Source: Microvirga terrae (lineage in GTDB: Bacteria > Pseudomonadota > Alphaproteobacteria > Rhizobiales > Beijerinckiaceae). Taken from it: DNA of 64,000 bases. The stretch's first letter is position 1. Each line of letters begins with the position of its first letter. The DNA lies in the NCBI RefSeq assembly GCF_013307435.2, contig NZ_CP102845.1, positions 372,001-436,000 on the forward strand, written 5' to 3'. This document shows positions 52,604 through 61,512 of this stretch, in pieces. Position numbers and translations under genes: made by a program. Under the pieces are notes generated by a model that saw nothing but the letters and a program-made list of their open reading frames with translations, did no database searches and was not told where the DNA came from.

Positions 52604-53923
52604 ATGACCCATCAGCCGAATCAGGGCCCGCTGCAAGACCTGATCTCCGCCGCTCCCGAGGGGCGCTTCGACGGTATCCGCAGGCCTTATTCAGCCGAGG
52701 ACGTGACCCGGCTGCGCGGATCCTTCCCGATCGCCCACACGCTCGCCGAGCGCGGCGCACAGCGCCTGTGGCGGCTCCTGCAGGAGCGTCCCTACGTCCA
52801 TTCGCTCGGCGCCATGACGGGCAACCAGGCCATGCAGATGGCCCGGGCGGGATTGGAGGCGATCTACCTCTCCGGCTGGCAGGTGGCGGCGGATTCGAAC
52901 GTGGCGGGCGCCATGTATCCGGACCAGTCGCTCTACCCGGCCAATTCCGGCCCCGAGCTGTGCCGGCGCATCAACCGCACCTTCCAGCGCGCCGACCAGA
53001 TCGAGCATGCGGAGGGCGGCGCCAAACGCGACTGGTTCCTGCCCATCGTGGCCGACGCGGAGGCGGGCTTCGGCGGACCGCTCAACACCTTCGAGATCAT
53101 GAAGGCCTATATCGAGGCCGGCGCCGCCGGGGTGCATTTCGAGGACCAGCTGGCGTCGGAAAAGAAGTGCGGCCATCTCGGCGGCAAGGTGCTGATCCCG
53201 ACCTCGGCCCATGAGCGCAACCTGATCGCCGCCCGGCTCGCGGCCGACGTGATGGGCACCTCGACCCTGATCATGGCCCGCACGGACGCGGAATCGGCCA
53301 AGCTCATCACGTCGGACGTGGACGAGCGCGACCGGCCCTTCATCGAGCCCGACAGCCGCACCCCGGAAGGCTTCTACCGCCTGAAGGACGGCACCGGCCT
53401 CGACCATTGCATCGCCCGGGGCCTGGCCTATGCGGAGCTCGCCGACCTCCTGTGGTGGGAGACCTCGCACCCGGATCTCGACGATGCGCGCCGGTTCGCG
53501 GAAGCGATCCACAAGCGCCATCCGGGCAAGCTGCTGGCCTATAACTGCTCGCCTTCCTTCAACTGGAAGAAGAAGCTCGACGACGCCACCATCGCCAAGT
53601 TCCAGCGCGAGCTCGGCGCCATGGGGTACCGGTTCCAGTTCGTCACCCTGGCGGGCTTCCACCAGCTCAACTACGGCATGTTCGAGCTGGCGAGCGGCTA
53701 CCGCGACCGTGGCATGGGCGCCTATTCCGACCTGCAGGTGCGCGAATTCGCCGCCGAGACCGACGGCTACACGGCCACCCGGCACCAGCGCGAGGTCGGC
53801 ACCGGCTACTTCGACCAGGTCTCGGTGGTCATCACTGGCGGCAAGTCCTCCACGACGGCGATGGCGGAATCGACCGAGACCGCGCAGTTCCAGAGCCCGG
53901 CCAAGCTCCAAGCGGCCGAATGA
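52604..53923 (+). CDS. aceA: Isocitrate lyase
   Basis: A 439-residue enzyme splitting isocitrate into glyoxylate and succinate, the first step of the glyoxylate shunt. It shows [12 protein letters not shown], the signature [11 protein letters not shown] with catalytic Cys189, [21 protein letters not shown] and [17 protein letters not shown]. The ATG at 52604 follows AAGGA by 9 bases; an in-frame ATG 12 codons earlier lacks a site. It is divergent from the ScfR/RamB-like regulator with TTGTAAA-type sites between, so it is probably induced on acetate or other C2 sources. Malate synthase is not in the window. Confidence 0.97.
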   Translation: MTHQPNQGPLQDLISAAPEGRFDGIRRPYSAEDVTRLRGSFPIAHTLAERGAQRLWRLLQERPYVHSLGAMTGNQAMQMARAGLEAIYLSGWQVAADSNVAGAMYPDQSLYPANSGPELCRRINRTFQRADQIEHAEGGAKRDWFLPIVADAEAGFGGPLNTFEIMKAYIEAGAAGVHFEDQLASEKKCGHLGGKVLIPTSAHERNLIAARLAADVMGTSTLIMARTDAESAKLITSDVDERDRPFIEPDSRTPEGFYRLKDGTGLDHCIARGLAYAELADLLWWETSHPDLDDARRFAEAIHKRHPGKLLAYNCSPSFNWKKKLDDATIAKFQRELGAMGYRFQFVTLAGFHQLNYGMFELASGYRDRGMGAYSDLQVREFAAETDGYTATRHQREVGTGYFDQVSVVITGGKSSTTAMAESTETAQFQSPAKLQAAE

Positions 53924-53978
53924 GATCAACCAAGTCCCAATTCAGCCCCCTAACCTTTGTCACCAATGGAGATCGATC

Positions 53979-54188
53979 ATGATGAAGTCCCGTTTCTGGG
54001 TGGTCGGCGGCGAGTACACCTCCTGCGACTGCGAAACCATCGTCCAAGGCACCGAGCGGGTGGTCGGTCCTTTCGAGAGCCGCATGGATGCCGAGCGCAC
54101 CTGGCGCACGCTCTCCGAGGATCACCGTCCCCAGGCGCAGGTGCGGTTCACCATTGCCCAGGAGCCTCCGTCGACCCTGAGCGCCTGA
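53979..54188 (+). CDS. DUF4170 domain-containing protein
   Basis: A 69-residue protein, RFWVVGGEYTSCDCETIVQG, then ERVVGPFESRMDAERTWRTLSEDHRPQAQVRFTI. It is a complete match to the small DUF4170 family of alphaproteobacteria, function unknown. The ATG follows GGAG by 7 bases; a second ATG is the next codon. It lies 55 bases after aceA in the same direction and could be co-transcribed. Confidence 0.88.
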   Translation: MMKSRFWVVGGEYTSCDCETIVQGTERVVGPFESRMDAERTWRTLSEDHRPQAQVRFTIAQEPPSTLSA

Positions 54189-54244
54189 CGAGGCCCCGCG
54201 AGGCGCTCGCAGCGGTCGCCCCGCCGGAGGACGATGGTTCCTTC

Positions 54245-54288
54245 GGCGGGATCTTTTGCGGCGGGATCTTTGCGGTGGGATCTTTTGC
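54245..54288. repeat. Three tandem copies of GGCGGGATCTTTTGC
   Basis: Units of 15, 14 and 15 bases (GGCGGGATCTTTTGC, GGCGGGATCTTTGC, GGTGGGATCTTTTGC) lie head to tail, 110 bases before the osmoprotectant-binding protein gene. They could be a regulator site array or simple slippage. Confidence 0.75.
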
Positions 54289-54398
54289 CGCCACACGAAG
54301 TTTTTAACTTCCCGGATCATTCTTCGGGAGCCTCCCCCCTGCCTAAACGGCCCGACTGTCCTAGAAAGAGCAAGGCGCTGTTTCTCTAGGGGGTTCGC

Positions 54399-55313
54399 AT
54401 GAAGACCGTCCTCAAGTCGCTGACATTGGCTGCTGCCCTGGCCCTGGCGGCTGCCGGGGCCGCCCGGGCCGACGTGGTCGTTTCGTCGAAGATCGACACG
54501 GAAGGCTCCGTGCTGGGCAACATCATCCTGCTCGCGCTCAATGCCAACGGCATCAAGACCCAGGACCGGATCCAGCTCGGGGCGACCCCGGTGGTGCGCA
54601 AGGCCATCACGGCCGGCGAGATCGACATCTACCCCGAGTACACCGGTAATGCGGGCTTTTTCTTCAACAAGGCGGACGATCCGGTCTGGAAGGATGCGGC
54701 CAAGGGTTTCGAGACGGCCAAGAAGCTCGATTACGACGCCAACAAGATCGTCTGGCTCGATGCCGCGCCCGCCAACAACACCTGGGCCATCGCGCTGCGC
54801 AAGGACGTGGCCGATTCCAACAAGCTGAAAACGCTCGCCGATTTCGGCCAGTGGGTGACGAAGGGCGGCAAGGTGGTGCTGGCGGCCTCCGCCGAGTTCG
54901 TGAATTCGGACGCGGCCCTGCCGGCCTTCCAGAAGACCTATGACTTCAAGATGAAGCCGGAACAGCTCATTGTGCTGTCCGGCGGCGACACGGCGGCTAC
55001 CATCAAGGCGGCGGCCGAGCAGACCAACGGGGCCAACGCCGCCATGGTCTACGGCACCGATGGCGGCATCGCCCCGTCGGGCCTCGTGGTGATGGAGGAC
55101 AACAAGAACGTGCAGCCGGTCTACGCGCCGGCGCCGATCATCCGCGAGACCGCCCTGAAGGAGAACCCGAAGATCGCCGAGATCCTGAAGCCGGTCTTCG
55201 CGTCCCTCGACCTCGCCACGCTCCAGGGGCTGAACGCCCGTGTCCAGGTGGGCGGCGAGCCCGCGAAGGCGGTGGCCACGGACTATTTGAAGTCCAAGGG
55301 ATTTCTGAAATGA
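54399..55313 (+). CDS. osmF: Osmoprotectant ABC transporter substrate-binding protein (OsmF/YehZ type)
   Basis: A 304-residue periplasmic binding protein. The signal peptide is residues 1-24 (AAGAARA). The OpuAC-type domain follows with SSKIDTEGSVLGNIILLALNANGI, EIDIYPEYTGN, and late GGDTAATIKAAAEQTNGANAAMVYGTDGGI, typical of QAT-family (quaternary amine) receptors. It binds glycine betaine, choline or similar solutes in the periplasm; aromatic cage residues cannot be assigned safely. It is the first gene of an operon with two permeases and an ATPase. Confidence 0.93.
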   Translation: MKTVLKSLTLAAALALAAAGAARADVVVSSKIDTEGSVLGNIILLALNANGIKTQDRIQLGATPVVRKAITAGEIDIYPEYTGNAGFFFNKADDPVWKDAAKGFETAKKLDYDANKIVWLDAAPANNTWAIALRKDVADSNKLKTLADFGQWVTKGGKVVLAASAEFVNSDAALPAFQKTYDFKMKPEQLIVLSGGDTAATIKAAAEQTNGANAAMVYGTDGGIAPSGLVVMEDNKNVQPVYAPAPIIRETALKENPKIAEILKPVFASLDLATLQGLNARVQVGGEPAKAVATDYLKSKGFLK

Positions 55314-55366
55314 TCTGAAGTCCCGGCTTCAGGGACGACAGGCGGCGCGACAAGGGCCGGAAGTTT

Positions 55367-56566
55367 TTGAACACGATCTCCTCCCGAACGACCGCGCCCG
55401 GCATGCCATCGTTGCGTCCAACTCTGTCCCTCGATCGGCTCGGGAGCGTGATCGCCGTCCTGATCGGCGTCGCGCTCTTTGCCGGTCCGTTCGTCATCTA
55501 CCGGGCCAACCGCATCGTGGCGGGCGAGGGGCGGATGCTGACGGATGCGTTGCCCGTCCCGGGCGCGCTGACCGTGGTGATCGCGGCGCTCGCCGTCGCG
55601 CTGTGCGCGGCATTGGTCCGTGGCCCGCTGATCCGCCTCGCGGCCGCGTCCGTGGGCCTCGGCGTGATCTTTCCGGCAGTCGGATGGTCGGCCGGTTTCG
55701 TCACGCCGCCCGGCAACACGTTTGCGCGCGTGTCGCCGTCCCTGGGCTTCTGGCTCCTCGCCCTCTCCTTCGCGTTGCTGGCCGCCGATGCGCTGACGCG
55801 CCTGCGTCTGGGACCCTGGGCGCGGATCGCCGCCGTGGCGGTTGCGGCGGGCGCGGTCGCCCTTCTGCTCGTCTCCGGAGCTTGGGACGGTCTTTCCCTG
55901 CTCAAGGAATATGCGAACCGCCAGGACACCTTCTGGCGCGAGGCGGGCCAGCACCTGTGGCTCGCCCTGGGCTCCATGATAGCCGCCTGCCTGGTCGGGC
56001 TGCCCCTCGGCATCCTGGCCCATCGCGTCCGGCCTTTGCGAACGGCGATCCTGCAGGTGCTCAACATCGTCCAGACGATCCCGAGCATCGCGCTCTTCGG
56101 CATCCTGATCGCGCCGCTGGGATACCTGTCCGCCCACGTGCCCCTGGCGGCCGCCCTGGGCATCCACGGCATCGGGGCCGCGCCGGCCTTCATCGCACTC
56201 TTCCTCTATTCCCTGCTGCCCGTGGTGGCCAATACGGTCACCGGACTGAACCAGGTGCCGGCCGCGGTGTCCGACGCGGCCCGCGGCATGGGATTGTCCG
56301 TGCGCCAGCGCCTGTGGCAGGTCGAACTGCCCCTGGCGCTTCCCGTCATCCTGGCCGGGATCCGCATCGTGCTGGTCCAGAATCTCGGCCTGGCCACCGT
56401 GGCGGCGCTGATCGGGGGAGGGGGCTTCGGCACCTTCGTGTTCCAGGGCATCGGCCAGACGGCGATCGACCTCGTGCTGCTCGGCGCCATTCCCACCGTG
56501 GCCCTGGCGTTCGTCGCCGCCATCACCCTCGATGCCATCATCGATCTGACCAGGCGGGGCACTTAG
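55367..56566 (+). CDS. Osmoprotectant ABC transporter permease (YehY type)
   Basis: A 399-residue membrane protein. The first about 190 residues hold four or five extra helices, as in YehY. The MetI-like permease domain follows (EAGQHLWLALGSMIAACLVGLPLGILAHR, NIVQTIPSIALFGILIAPLGYLS). Its EAA loop, DAARGMGLSVRQRLWQVELPLALPVILAGIR, contacts the ATPase. The start is taken at TTG 55367; ATG 55403 is an alternative without a clear ribosome site. The stop is followed directly by the ATPase ATG. Confidence 0.92.
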   Translation: MNTISSRTTAPGMPSLRPTLSLDRLGSVIAVLIGVALFAGPFVIYRANRIVAGEGRMLTDALPVPGALTVVIAALAVALCAALVRGPLIRLAAASVGLGVIFPAVGWSAGFVTPPGNTFARVSPSLGFWLLALSFALLAADALTRLRLGPWARIAAVAVAAGAVALLLVSGAWDGLSLLKEYANRQDTFWREAGQHLWLALGSMIAACLVGLPLGILAHRVRPLRTAILQVLNIVQTIPSIALFGILIAPLGYLSAHVPLAAALGIHGIGAAPAFIALFLYSLLPVVANTVTGLNQVPAAVSDAARGMGLSVRQRLWQVELPLALPVILAGIRIVLVQNLGLATVAALIGGGGFGTFVFQGIGQTAIDLVLLGAIPTVALAFVAAITLDAIIDLTRRGT

Positions 56567-57505
56567 ATGATCGAGATCGAGCATCTCACCAAGCGCTATG
56601 GCGCGACGACCGTCGTCGAGGACGTGTCCTTCCGGATCGACGAGGGCACCATCGCGGTGGTCGTCGGCACGTCGGGGGCGGGCAAGTCGACCCTGCTGCG
56701 CATGATCAACCGCCTCGTCGAGCCGAGCGCCGGCCGCGTGCTCATCGACGGCCAGGACACGATGGCGATTCCGGAAGACGAGCTGCGGCACCGGATCGGC
56801 TACGTGATCCAGGGCTACGGGCTGTTTCCCCATCGCACCGTGGCCGAGAACATCGCCACGGTGCCGCGCCTTCTCGGCTGGGACAAACGGAGGATCGCCA
56901 CCCGGGTGGAGGAGCTGCTCGATCTGTTCCAGCTCGATCCGGCGGACTTCGCCACGAAATTCCCGCATGAACTGTCGGGCGGACAGCAGCAGCGCGTGGG
57001 CGTCGCCCGGGCGCTTGCGGCAAAGCCCGGCCTTCTCCTGATGGACGAGCCCTTCGGCGCGCTCGATCCGGTCATCCGCAGCAAGGCGCAGGACGATCTC
57101 GTGGCGATCCAGCGCCGCCTCGGGACCACCATCGTGCTGGTCACGCACGACATGAACGAGGCATTTCAGCTCGGCGATCGCATCGCCGTGATGGATCAGG
57201 CGCGGCTCCTGCAATACGACACGCCAGCCCGGCTGCTGATGCATCCGGCGGAAGCTTTCGTCGAGCAGCTCGTGGGAACGGCCGAACGGCCCTTCCGGCT
57301 TCTCTCTCTGACGCGCGTGCAGGCGGCGCTCGAGCCGGGTGCCGCCGAGGGCGAACCCATCCTCGTGACCGAGTCGCTGCGCGACGCGCTTTCGCGTCTG
57401 ATCTGGGTCGGGCGCGAGACCCTGCCCGTGGTCGATGCAACGGGCGCCGCCCTCGGACGCGTCAGCGTGCGGGGCATCCTGGCGCATGGGCGCTCCATCG
57501 CATGA
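56567..57505 (+). CDS. Osmoprotectant ABC transporter ATP-binding protein (YehX type)
   Basis: A 312-residue ATPase. It has Walker A GTSGAGKST (about residues 34-42), a Q-loop near YVIQGYGLFPHRTVAEN, the signature LSGGQQQRVGVARALA, Walker B LLLMDEPFGALDP and the switch VTHDMNEAFQLGDR. The C-terminal about 60 residues form a shortened CBS-like region, as in quaternary-amine transporters where it senses ionic strength. It overlaps the next permease by four bases (ATGA). Confidence 0.95.
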   Translation: MIEIEHLTKRYGATTVVEDVSFRIDEGTIAVVVGTSGAGKSTLLRMINRLVEPSAGRVLIDGQDTMAIPEDELRHRIGYVIQGYGLFPHRTVAENIATVPRLLGWDKRRIATRVEELLDLFQLDPADFATKFPHELSGGQQQRVGVARALAAKPGLLLMDEPFGALDPVIRSKAQDDLVAIQRRLGTTIVLVTHDMNEAFQLGDRIAVMDQARLLQYDTPARLLMHPAEAFVEQLVGTAERPFRLLSLTRVQAALEPGAAEGEPILVTESLRDALSRLIWVGRETLPVVDATGAALGRVSVRGILAHGRSIA

Positions 57506-58257
57506 GCGCACGAGCCTTCGTCCTGCGCGCGGCGGCGCTGCTCCTGCTCGTGCTCTTCGTCACGGCCCCGGGGCTTTTCGCGTTCGCGTTCAGGCCCCTG
57601 ACCGTGAACGGCGCGCCGGCCATCTACAACCAGGGCAGCCTTCTCGCCCTCACCCTGTCGCATCTGCGCATCGTGGTCCTGGCGACGCTCGCCAGCACGA
57701 TCCTGGCCGTGGGGCTCGGCATCTTCGTCACGCGGCCGTCGGGCGCCGAGTTCCTGCCGCTGTCGCGAAGCCTCGTGAATATCGGCCAGACCTTCCCGCC
57801 GATCGCCGTTCTGGCCATCGCGGTGCCGCTCGTGGGCTTCGGCGAGAAGCCGACCTTCATCGCGCTGTTCCTCTACGGTCTCCTGCCGATCTTCGAGAAC
57901 ACGCTCACGGGCCTGATGGACGTGTCGCCGCAGACCCTCGAAGCCGCGAAGGGCATGGGGATGAATCCGCGCCAGCGCCTGGTCCAGGTGGAGCTGCCGC
58001 TCGCTCTTCCGGTGATTCTCGCCGGCATTCGCCTCTCGGTGATCATCAGCCTCGGCACCGCCACCATCGGGTCGACGGTGGCGGCCAAGGGATTGGGCGA
58101 GGTCATCATCGCGGGCCTTCAGTCCAACAACGTGGCCTTCGTGCTGCAGGGCGGGTTGGTGGTTGCGCTCCTGGCGGTTCTGATCCACGACGGAATGGGG
58201 CTGGCGGAACGGGCTGTCGCGAGACGGCTGGGCCGCCCTGTGGACGAGGTTGCATGA
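57502..58257 (+). CDS. Osmoprotectant ABC transporter permease (YehW type)
   Basis: A 251-residue second permease with about six helices. Landmarks are LALTLSHLRIVVLATLASTILAVGLGIF, NIGQTFPPIAVLAIAVPLVGFG and the EAA loop EAAKGMGMNPRQRLVQVELPLALPVILAGIR. It completes a two-permease QAT-type importer with the preceding genes. Its stop overlaps the heme oxygenase start (ATGA at 58254), so transport and phytochrome genes are translationally linked. Confidence 0.94.
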   Translation: MSARAFVLRAAALLLLVLFVTAPGLFAFAFRPLTVNGAPAIYNQGSLLALTLSHLRIVVLATLASTILAVGLGIFVTRPSGAEFLPLSRSLVNIGQTFPPIAVLAIAVPLVGFGEKPTFIALFLYGLLPIFENTLTGLMDVSPQTLEAAKGMGMNPRQRLVQVELPLALPVILAGIRLSVIISLGTATIGSTVAAKGLGEVIIAGLQSNNVAFVLQGGLVVALLAVLIHDGMGLAERAVARRLGRPVDEVA

Positions 58258-58820
58258 CACTGCTCGAACGACTGAAGATCGAAACCCGCCAGGCGCACGA
58301 CCGGATCGAGACCGCCATCGATCTCGATCGCCGGATCGCGTCGCGGGAGGCTTACAGGGACCTGCTGATCCGCTTCTACGGGTTCCACAAGGCCTGGGAG
58401 AGCGAGGCCGCCGAGCGCGCGCCCGACCGGGCCTTCTTCGACAGCCGTCGCAAGACGGACCTGCTCGCCAGAGACCTGGAGGCCCTAGGATTGAAATCCG
58501 GCGACATCATTCGTTTGCCACAATGCCGGCCTCTGATGCCTCTGCCGGCCCCGGAGGCGGTGCTGGGAAGCATGTATGTGGTCGAGGGCTCGACGCTCGG
58601 CGGCGCGATCATCGCGCGCCAGGTGGAGCATCGACTGGGATTCACCGCGGACACGGGCTGCGCCTATTTCCGCAGCTATGGACGCCATGTCGCGGCCATG
58701 TGGAAGTCGTTCGGAGCGATGCTTCAGGAAGCATCGTCGCCGGAAGCAGACGATCTCATCGTCGGGGCCGCGCAGGATACCTTCACCGTGATGCACGATT
58801 GGCTGTGCGAGACCCCATGA
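58254..58820 (+). CDS. bphO: Biliverdin-producing heme oxygenase
   Basis: A 188-residue heme oxygenase-like protein. The proximal heme ligand is His15 in LKIETRQAHDRIE, and GSMYVVEGSTLGGAIIARQV gives the distal-helix glycine segment. It opens heme to biliverdin IX-alpha, the chromophore of bacteriophytochromes. The frame is four-base overlapped with the permease before it and the bacteriophytochrome after it (ATGA both times). The function is strongly supported by the neighbour. Confidence 0.94.
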   Translation: MTLLERLKIETRQAHDRIETAIDLDRRIASREAYRDLLIRFYGFHKAWESEAAERAPDRAFFDSRRKTDLLARDLEALGLKSGDIIRLPQCRPLMPLPAPEAVLGSMYVVEGSTLGGAIIARQVEHRLGFTADTGCAYFRSYGRHVAAMWKSFGAMLQEASSPEADDLIVGAAQDTFTVMHDWLCETP

Positions 58821-61054
58821 CCCAACAGACGCACGATCTCGATCTCACCGCCTGCGAGCGGGAGCCGATCCACATTCCCGGCAGCATCCAGCCGCACGGG
58901 ATCCTTCTCGCGATCCGGCTGTCCGACCGGACGATCGCCTATGCCAGCGCCAACACGGCCGAAATCTTCGGGTTCGATCCGGCCGATGCCCTCGGCCGGC
59001 CCTTCGACGAGGTGATGCCCGCCCTGAGCGCCGAATTCGCCGCGCAGCTCGACGATCCCCCGGCGGCAGGGAACGCCCGGTTCGTCCGGACCATCCAGGT
59101 CCACACCGCCCAGCAGGAGCGGTTCTTCGAGACGGCCGTCTCCCGGTCCGGCGATTGCGCGATCCTCGAGCTGGAGGAGCCGCCGCAGGGCGGGATCTCC
59201 AGCATCGACGCGCTCTATCCCACCCTGCGCCGGTTCGTCGAGCAGCTGCAGGGCGCCTCCACGATCGAAACCCTCTGCCATCTTGCCGCGCAGGACATCC
59301 GCCGCATGACCGGGTTCGACCGGGTCCTGATCTATCAGTTCGACGAGCAGTGGAACGGCACCGTCATCGCCGAGGACCGCAATGAGGTCCTGCCGTCCTA
59401 TCTCGACCTGCGCTTTCCCGCCTCCGACATCCCGGCCCAGGCGCGGGAGCTCTACCGCCGCAACCGCCTGCGCATCATTCCCGATGCCGATTACACGCCG
59501 GTTCCCATTCAGTCGCGCGATCCCGCGCCGCTGGATCTGAGCGACTCGGTGCTGCGCAGCGTCTCGCCGGTCCATCTCGAATACATGCGCAACATGGGGA
59601 CCCTCGCCTCCATGTCGATCTCGATCCTGCGCGACGGCCAGCTGTGGGGCCTGATCTCCTGCCACAACAAGGAGCCCAAGCGGGTCTCGCTCCAGGTGCG
59701 CAACGCCTGCGATTTCCTGACGCAGATCTTCTCCCTGCAGCTCGAGGCGCGCGAGAACACGACGCTGGCCGAGAACCGGGTGCGTCTCGGCGCCGTGCAG
59801 ACGAGGCTTCTCGCCCACATGGCCGCCGAGGAGCGTTTCATCGCGGGCCTCGTGAACCATCCCGACGACCTGATGATGCTCTCCGGCGCGCAGGGCGCCG
59901 CCGTCCTGACGCAGGACCATTGCTGGTGCCTGGGCGAGGCACCTACAATGGATCAGGTCCGGGCGCTGTTCGACTGGCTGTCCGACAACCATCAGGAGGA
60001 CGTGTTCGCCACCGACCACCTGGCGGCGATCTATCCGGCGGCGGAGGCCTTCGCCGACAAGGCGAGCGGCCTGCTCTCGATCTCGATTTCCAAGGTGCAT
60101 TCGAGCTACGTGCTCTGGTTCCGCCCCGAGGTCGTGCAGACCGTGAAGTGGGGCGGCAATCCGCAAAAGCCCGTTCAGGAGGAGGCGGGCTCCTTGAGGC
60201 TTCATCCCCGGCGCTCCTTCGAGACCTGGAAGGAGACGGTGCGCAGCCGCTCCCTGGCCTGGGACCGGAGCGAGATCGAGGCGGTCAAGGAGCTGCGCAA
60301 CGCCATCGTGGGCATCGTCCTGCGCCGGGCCGAGGAACTGGCCTCGCTGTCGGAGGAGCTGCGCCGCAGCAACAAGGAGCTGGAGGCCTTCTCCTATTCG
60401 GTGTCCCACGACCTGCGGGCCCCGTTCCGCCACATCGTGGGCTATTCCGAACTGCTGAAGAAAGAGGCGAGCGATCTGTCCGAGAAGGGCCGGCGCTACG
60501 TGGACACCATCATCGAATCCGCCTACACGGCCGGAACCCTCGTCGACAACCTGCTGCGCTTCTCGCAGATGGGCCGAACGGCCCTGAAGCCCCGGACTGT
60601 GGACGTGGCCGGCCTGGTCGGCGAGATCAGGCACAAGCTGTCCGCCGAGCATGCCGACCGCCGGATCCAATGGGTCGTCGGGGACCTGCTTCCCGTGAAC
60701 GCGGATCCGGTCCTGATCCGGCTGGTCTTTGAAAACCTCCTCGACAATGCGGTAAAGTACACCCGCACCCGGGAGAAGGCGCGCATCGAGATCGGCTCCA
60801 GCCGAAAGAATGGGGAGACGGTCTATTTCGTGCGCGACAACGGCGTCGGGTTCGATATGAAGTACATCGACAAGCTGTTCGGCGTCTTCCAGCGCCTGCA
60901 CCGGATGGAAGAGTTCGAAGGCACGGGGATCGGGCTCGCCAATGTTCGCCGGATCGTCGAGCGGCACGGAGGCAGGGCCTGGGCCGAAGGGGCGCTCGAC
61001 CGGGGCGCGACCTTCTCCGTCGCCCTGCCTGATCATGATGAAGGAGCGGCGTGA
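58817..61054 (+). CDS. bphP: Bacteriophytochrome sensor histidine kinase
   Basis: A 745-residue red/far-red photoreceptor. Cys13 near the N-terminus (LTACEREPIHIPG) is the biliverdin attachment site. A PAS domain (about 20-115) is followed by a GAF domain with RFPASDIPAQAREL (Asp204) and His253. The PHY domain follows; SCHNKEP (His283) lies near the GAF-PHY junction and the tongue motif PRRSF is at 464-468. The kinase part has phospho-acceptor His531 in YSVSHDLRAPFRH, then the N box NLLDNAVKY, DNGVGFD and GTGIGLANVRRIVERHGG, so it should be active. It is encoded with its chromophore enzyme and regulators. Confidence 0.97.
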   Translation: MTQQTHDLDLTACEREPIHIPGSIQPHGILLAIRLSDRTIAYASANTAEIFGFDPADALGRPFDEVMPALSAEFAAQLDDPPAAGNARFVRTIQVHTAQQERFFETAVSRSGDCAILELEEPPQGGISSIDALYPTLRRFVEQLQGASTIETLCHLAAQDIRRMTGFDRVLIYQFDEQWNGTVIAEDRNEVLPSYLDLRFPASDIPAQARELYRRNRLRIIPDADYTPVPIQSRDPAPLDLSDSVLRSVSPVHLEYMRNMGTLASMSISILRDGQLWGLISCHNKEPKRVSLQVRNACDFLTQIFSLQLEARENTTLAENRVRLGAVQTRLLAHMAAEERFIAGLVNHPDDLMMLSGAQGAAVLTQDHCWCLGEAPTMDQVRALFDWLSDNHQEDVFATDHLAAIYPAAEAFADKASGLLSISISKVHSSYVLWFRPEVVQTVKWGGNPQKPVQEEAGSLRLHPRRSFETWKETVRSRSLAWDRSEIEAVKELRNAIVGIVLRRAEELASLSEELRRSNKELEAFSYSVSHDLRAPFRHIVGYSELLKKEASDLSEKGRRYVDTIIESAYTAGTLVDNLLRFSQMGRTALKPRTVDVAGLVGEIRHKLSAEHADRRIQWVVGDLLPVNADPVLIRLVFENLLDNAVKYTRTREKARIEIGSSRKNGETVYFVRDNGVGFDMKYIDKLFGVFQRLHRMEEFEGTGIGLANVRRIVERHGGRAWAEGALDRGATFSVALPDHDEGAA

Positions 61055-61504
61055 ATGCCGGAATTGAAACCGATCCTGCTGGTTGAGGACAACCCGAAGG
61101 ATCTCGAACTGACCCTGGCGGCTCTCGAGCAGAGCCAGCTCGCCAACGAGGTCGTCGTGGTGCGCGACGGCGAGGAGGCGCTCGATTTCCTCTACCGCCG
61201 CGGGCCCCATGAGAGCCGCAACACCAGCGACCCGGCCGTCGTCCTGCTCGATCTCAAGCTGCCGAAGATCGACGGGCTCGAGGTGCTGGAGAAGGTCAAG
61301 GCAGACCCGCGCCTGAGGCAGACGCCGGTCGTCATGCTCACCTCGTCGCGGGAGGAGAGCGACCTGGTGCGCAGCTACGAGCTCGGGGTGAACGCCTTCG
61401 TGGTGAAGCCCGTGGGCTTCCGCGAGTTCTTCGATGCGATCCAGGACCTCGGGGTGTTCTGGGCGATCCTGAACGAGCCGCCGCCGCGGCGCAACGGAAC
61501 CTGA
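61055..61504 (+). CDS. CheY-like response regulator, bacteriophytochrome partner (Rcp1-like)
   Basis: A 149-residue receiver-only protein: LLVEDNPKDLELTL, phospho-acceptor Asp66 in VLLDLKLPKIDGLEVL, TSS at the Thr position and Lys in VVKPVGF. The insertion FLYRRGPHESRNT and the extended end FFDAIQDLGVFWAILNEPPP are the Rcp1-type receiver pattern usually found next to phytochromes. The ATG abuts the bphP stop, so it is the likely first phospho-acceptor of BphP. Confidence 0.95.
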   Translation: MPELKPILLVEDNPKDLELTLAALEQSQLANEVVVVRDGEEALDFLYRRGPHESRNTSDPAVVLLDLKLPKIDGLEVLEKVKADPRLRQTPVVMLTSSREESDLVRSYELGVNAFVVKPVGFREFFDAIQDLGVFWAILNEPPPRRNGT

Positions 61505-61512
61505 GAGCCTCC

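Noticed and set aside
55283..57511. A minus-strand frame across the osmoprotectant permease and ATPase genes
   Set aside because: The plus strand encodes intact Walker, signature and EAA motifs; the antisense product is His/Asp/Arg-rich noise.
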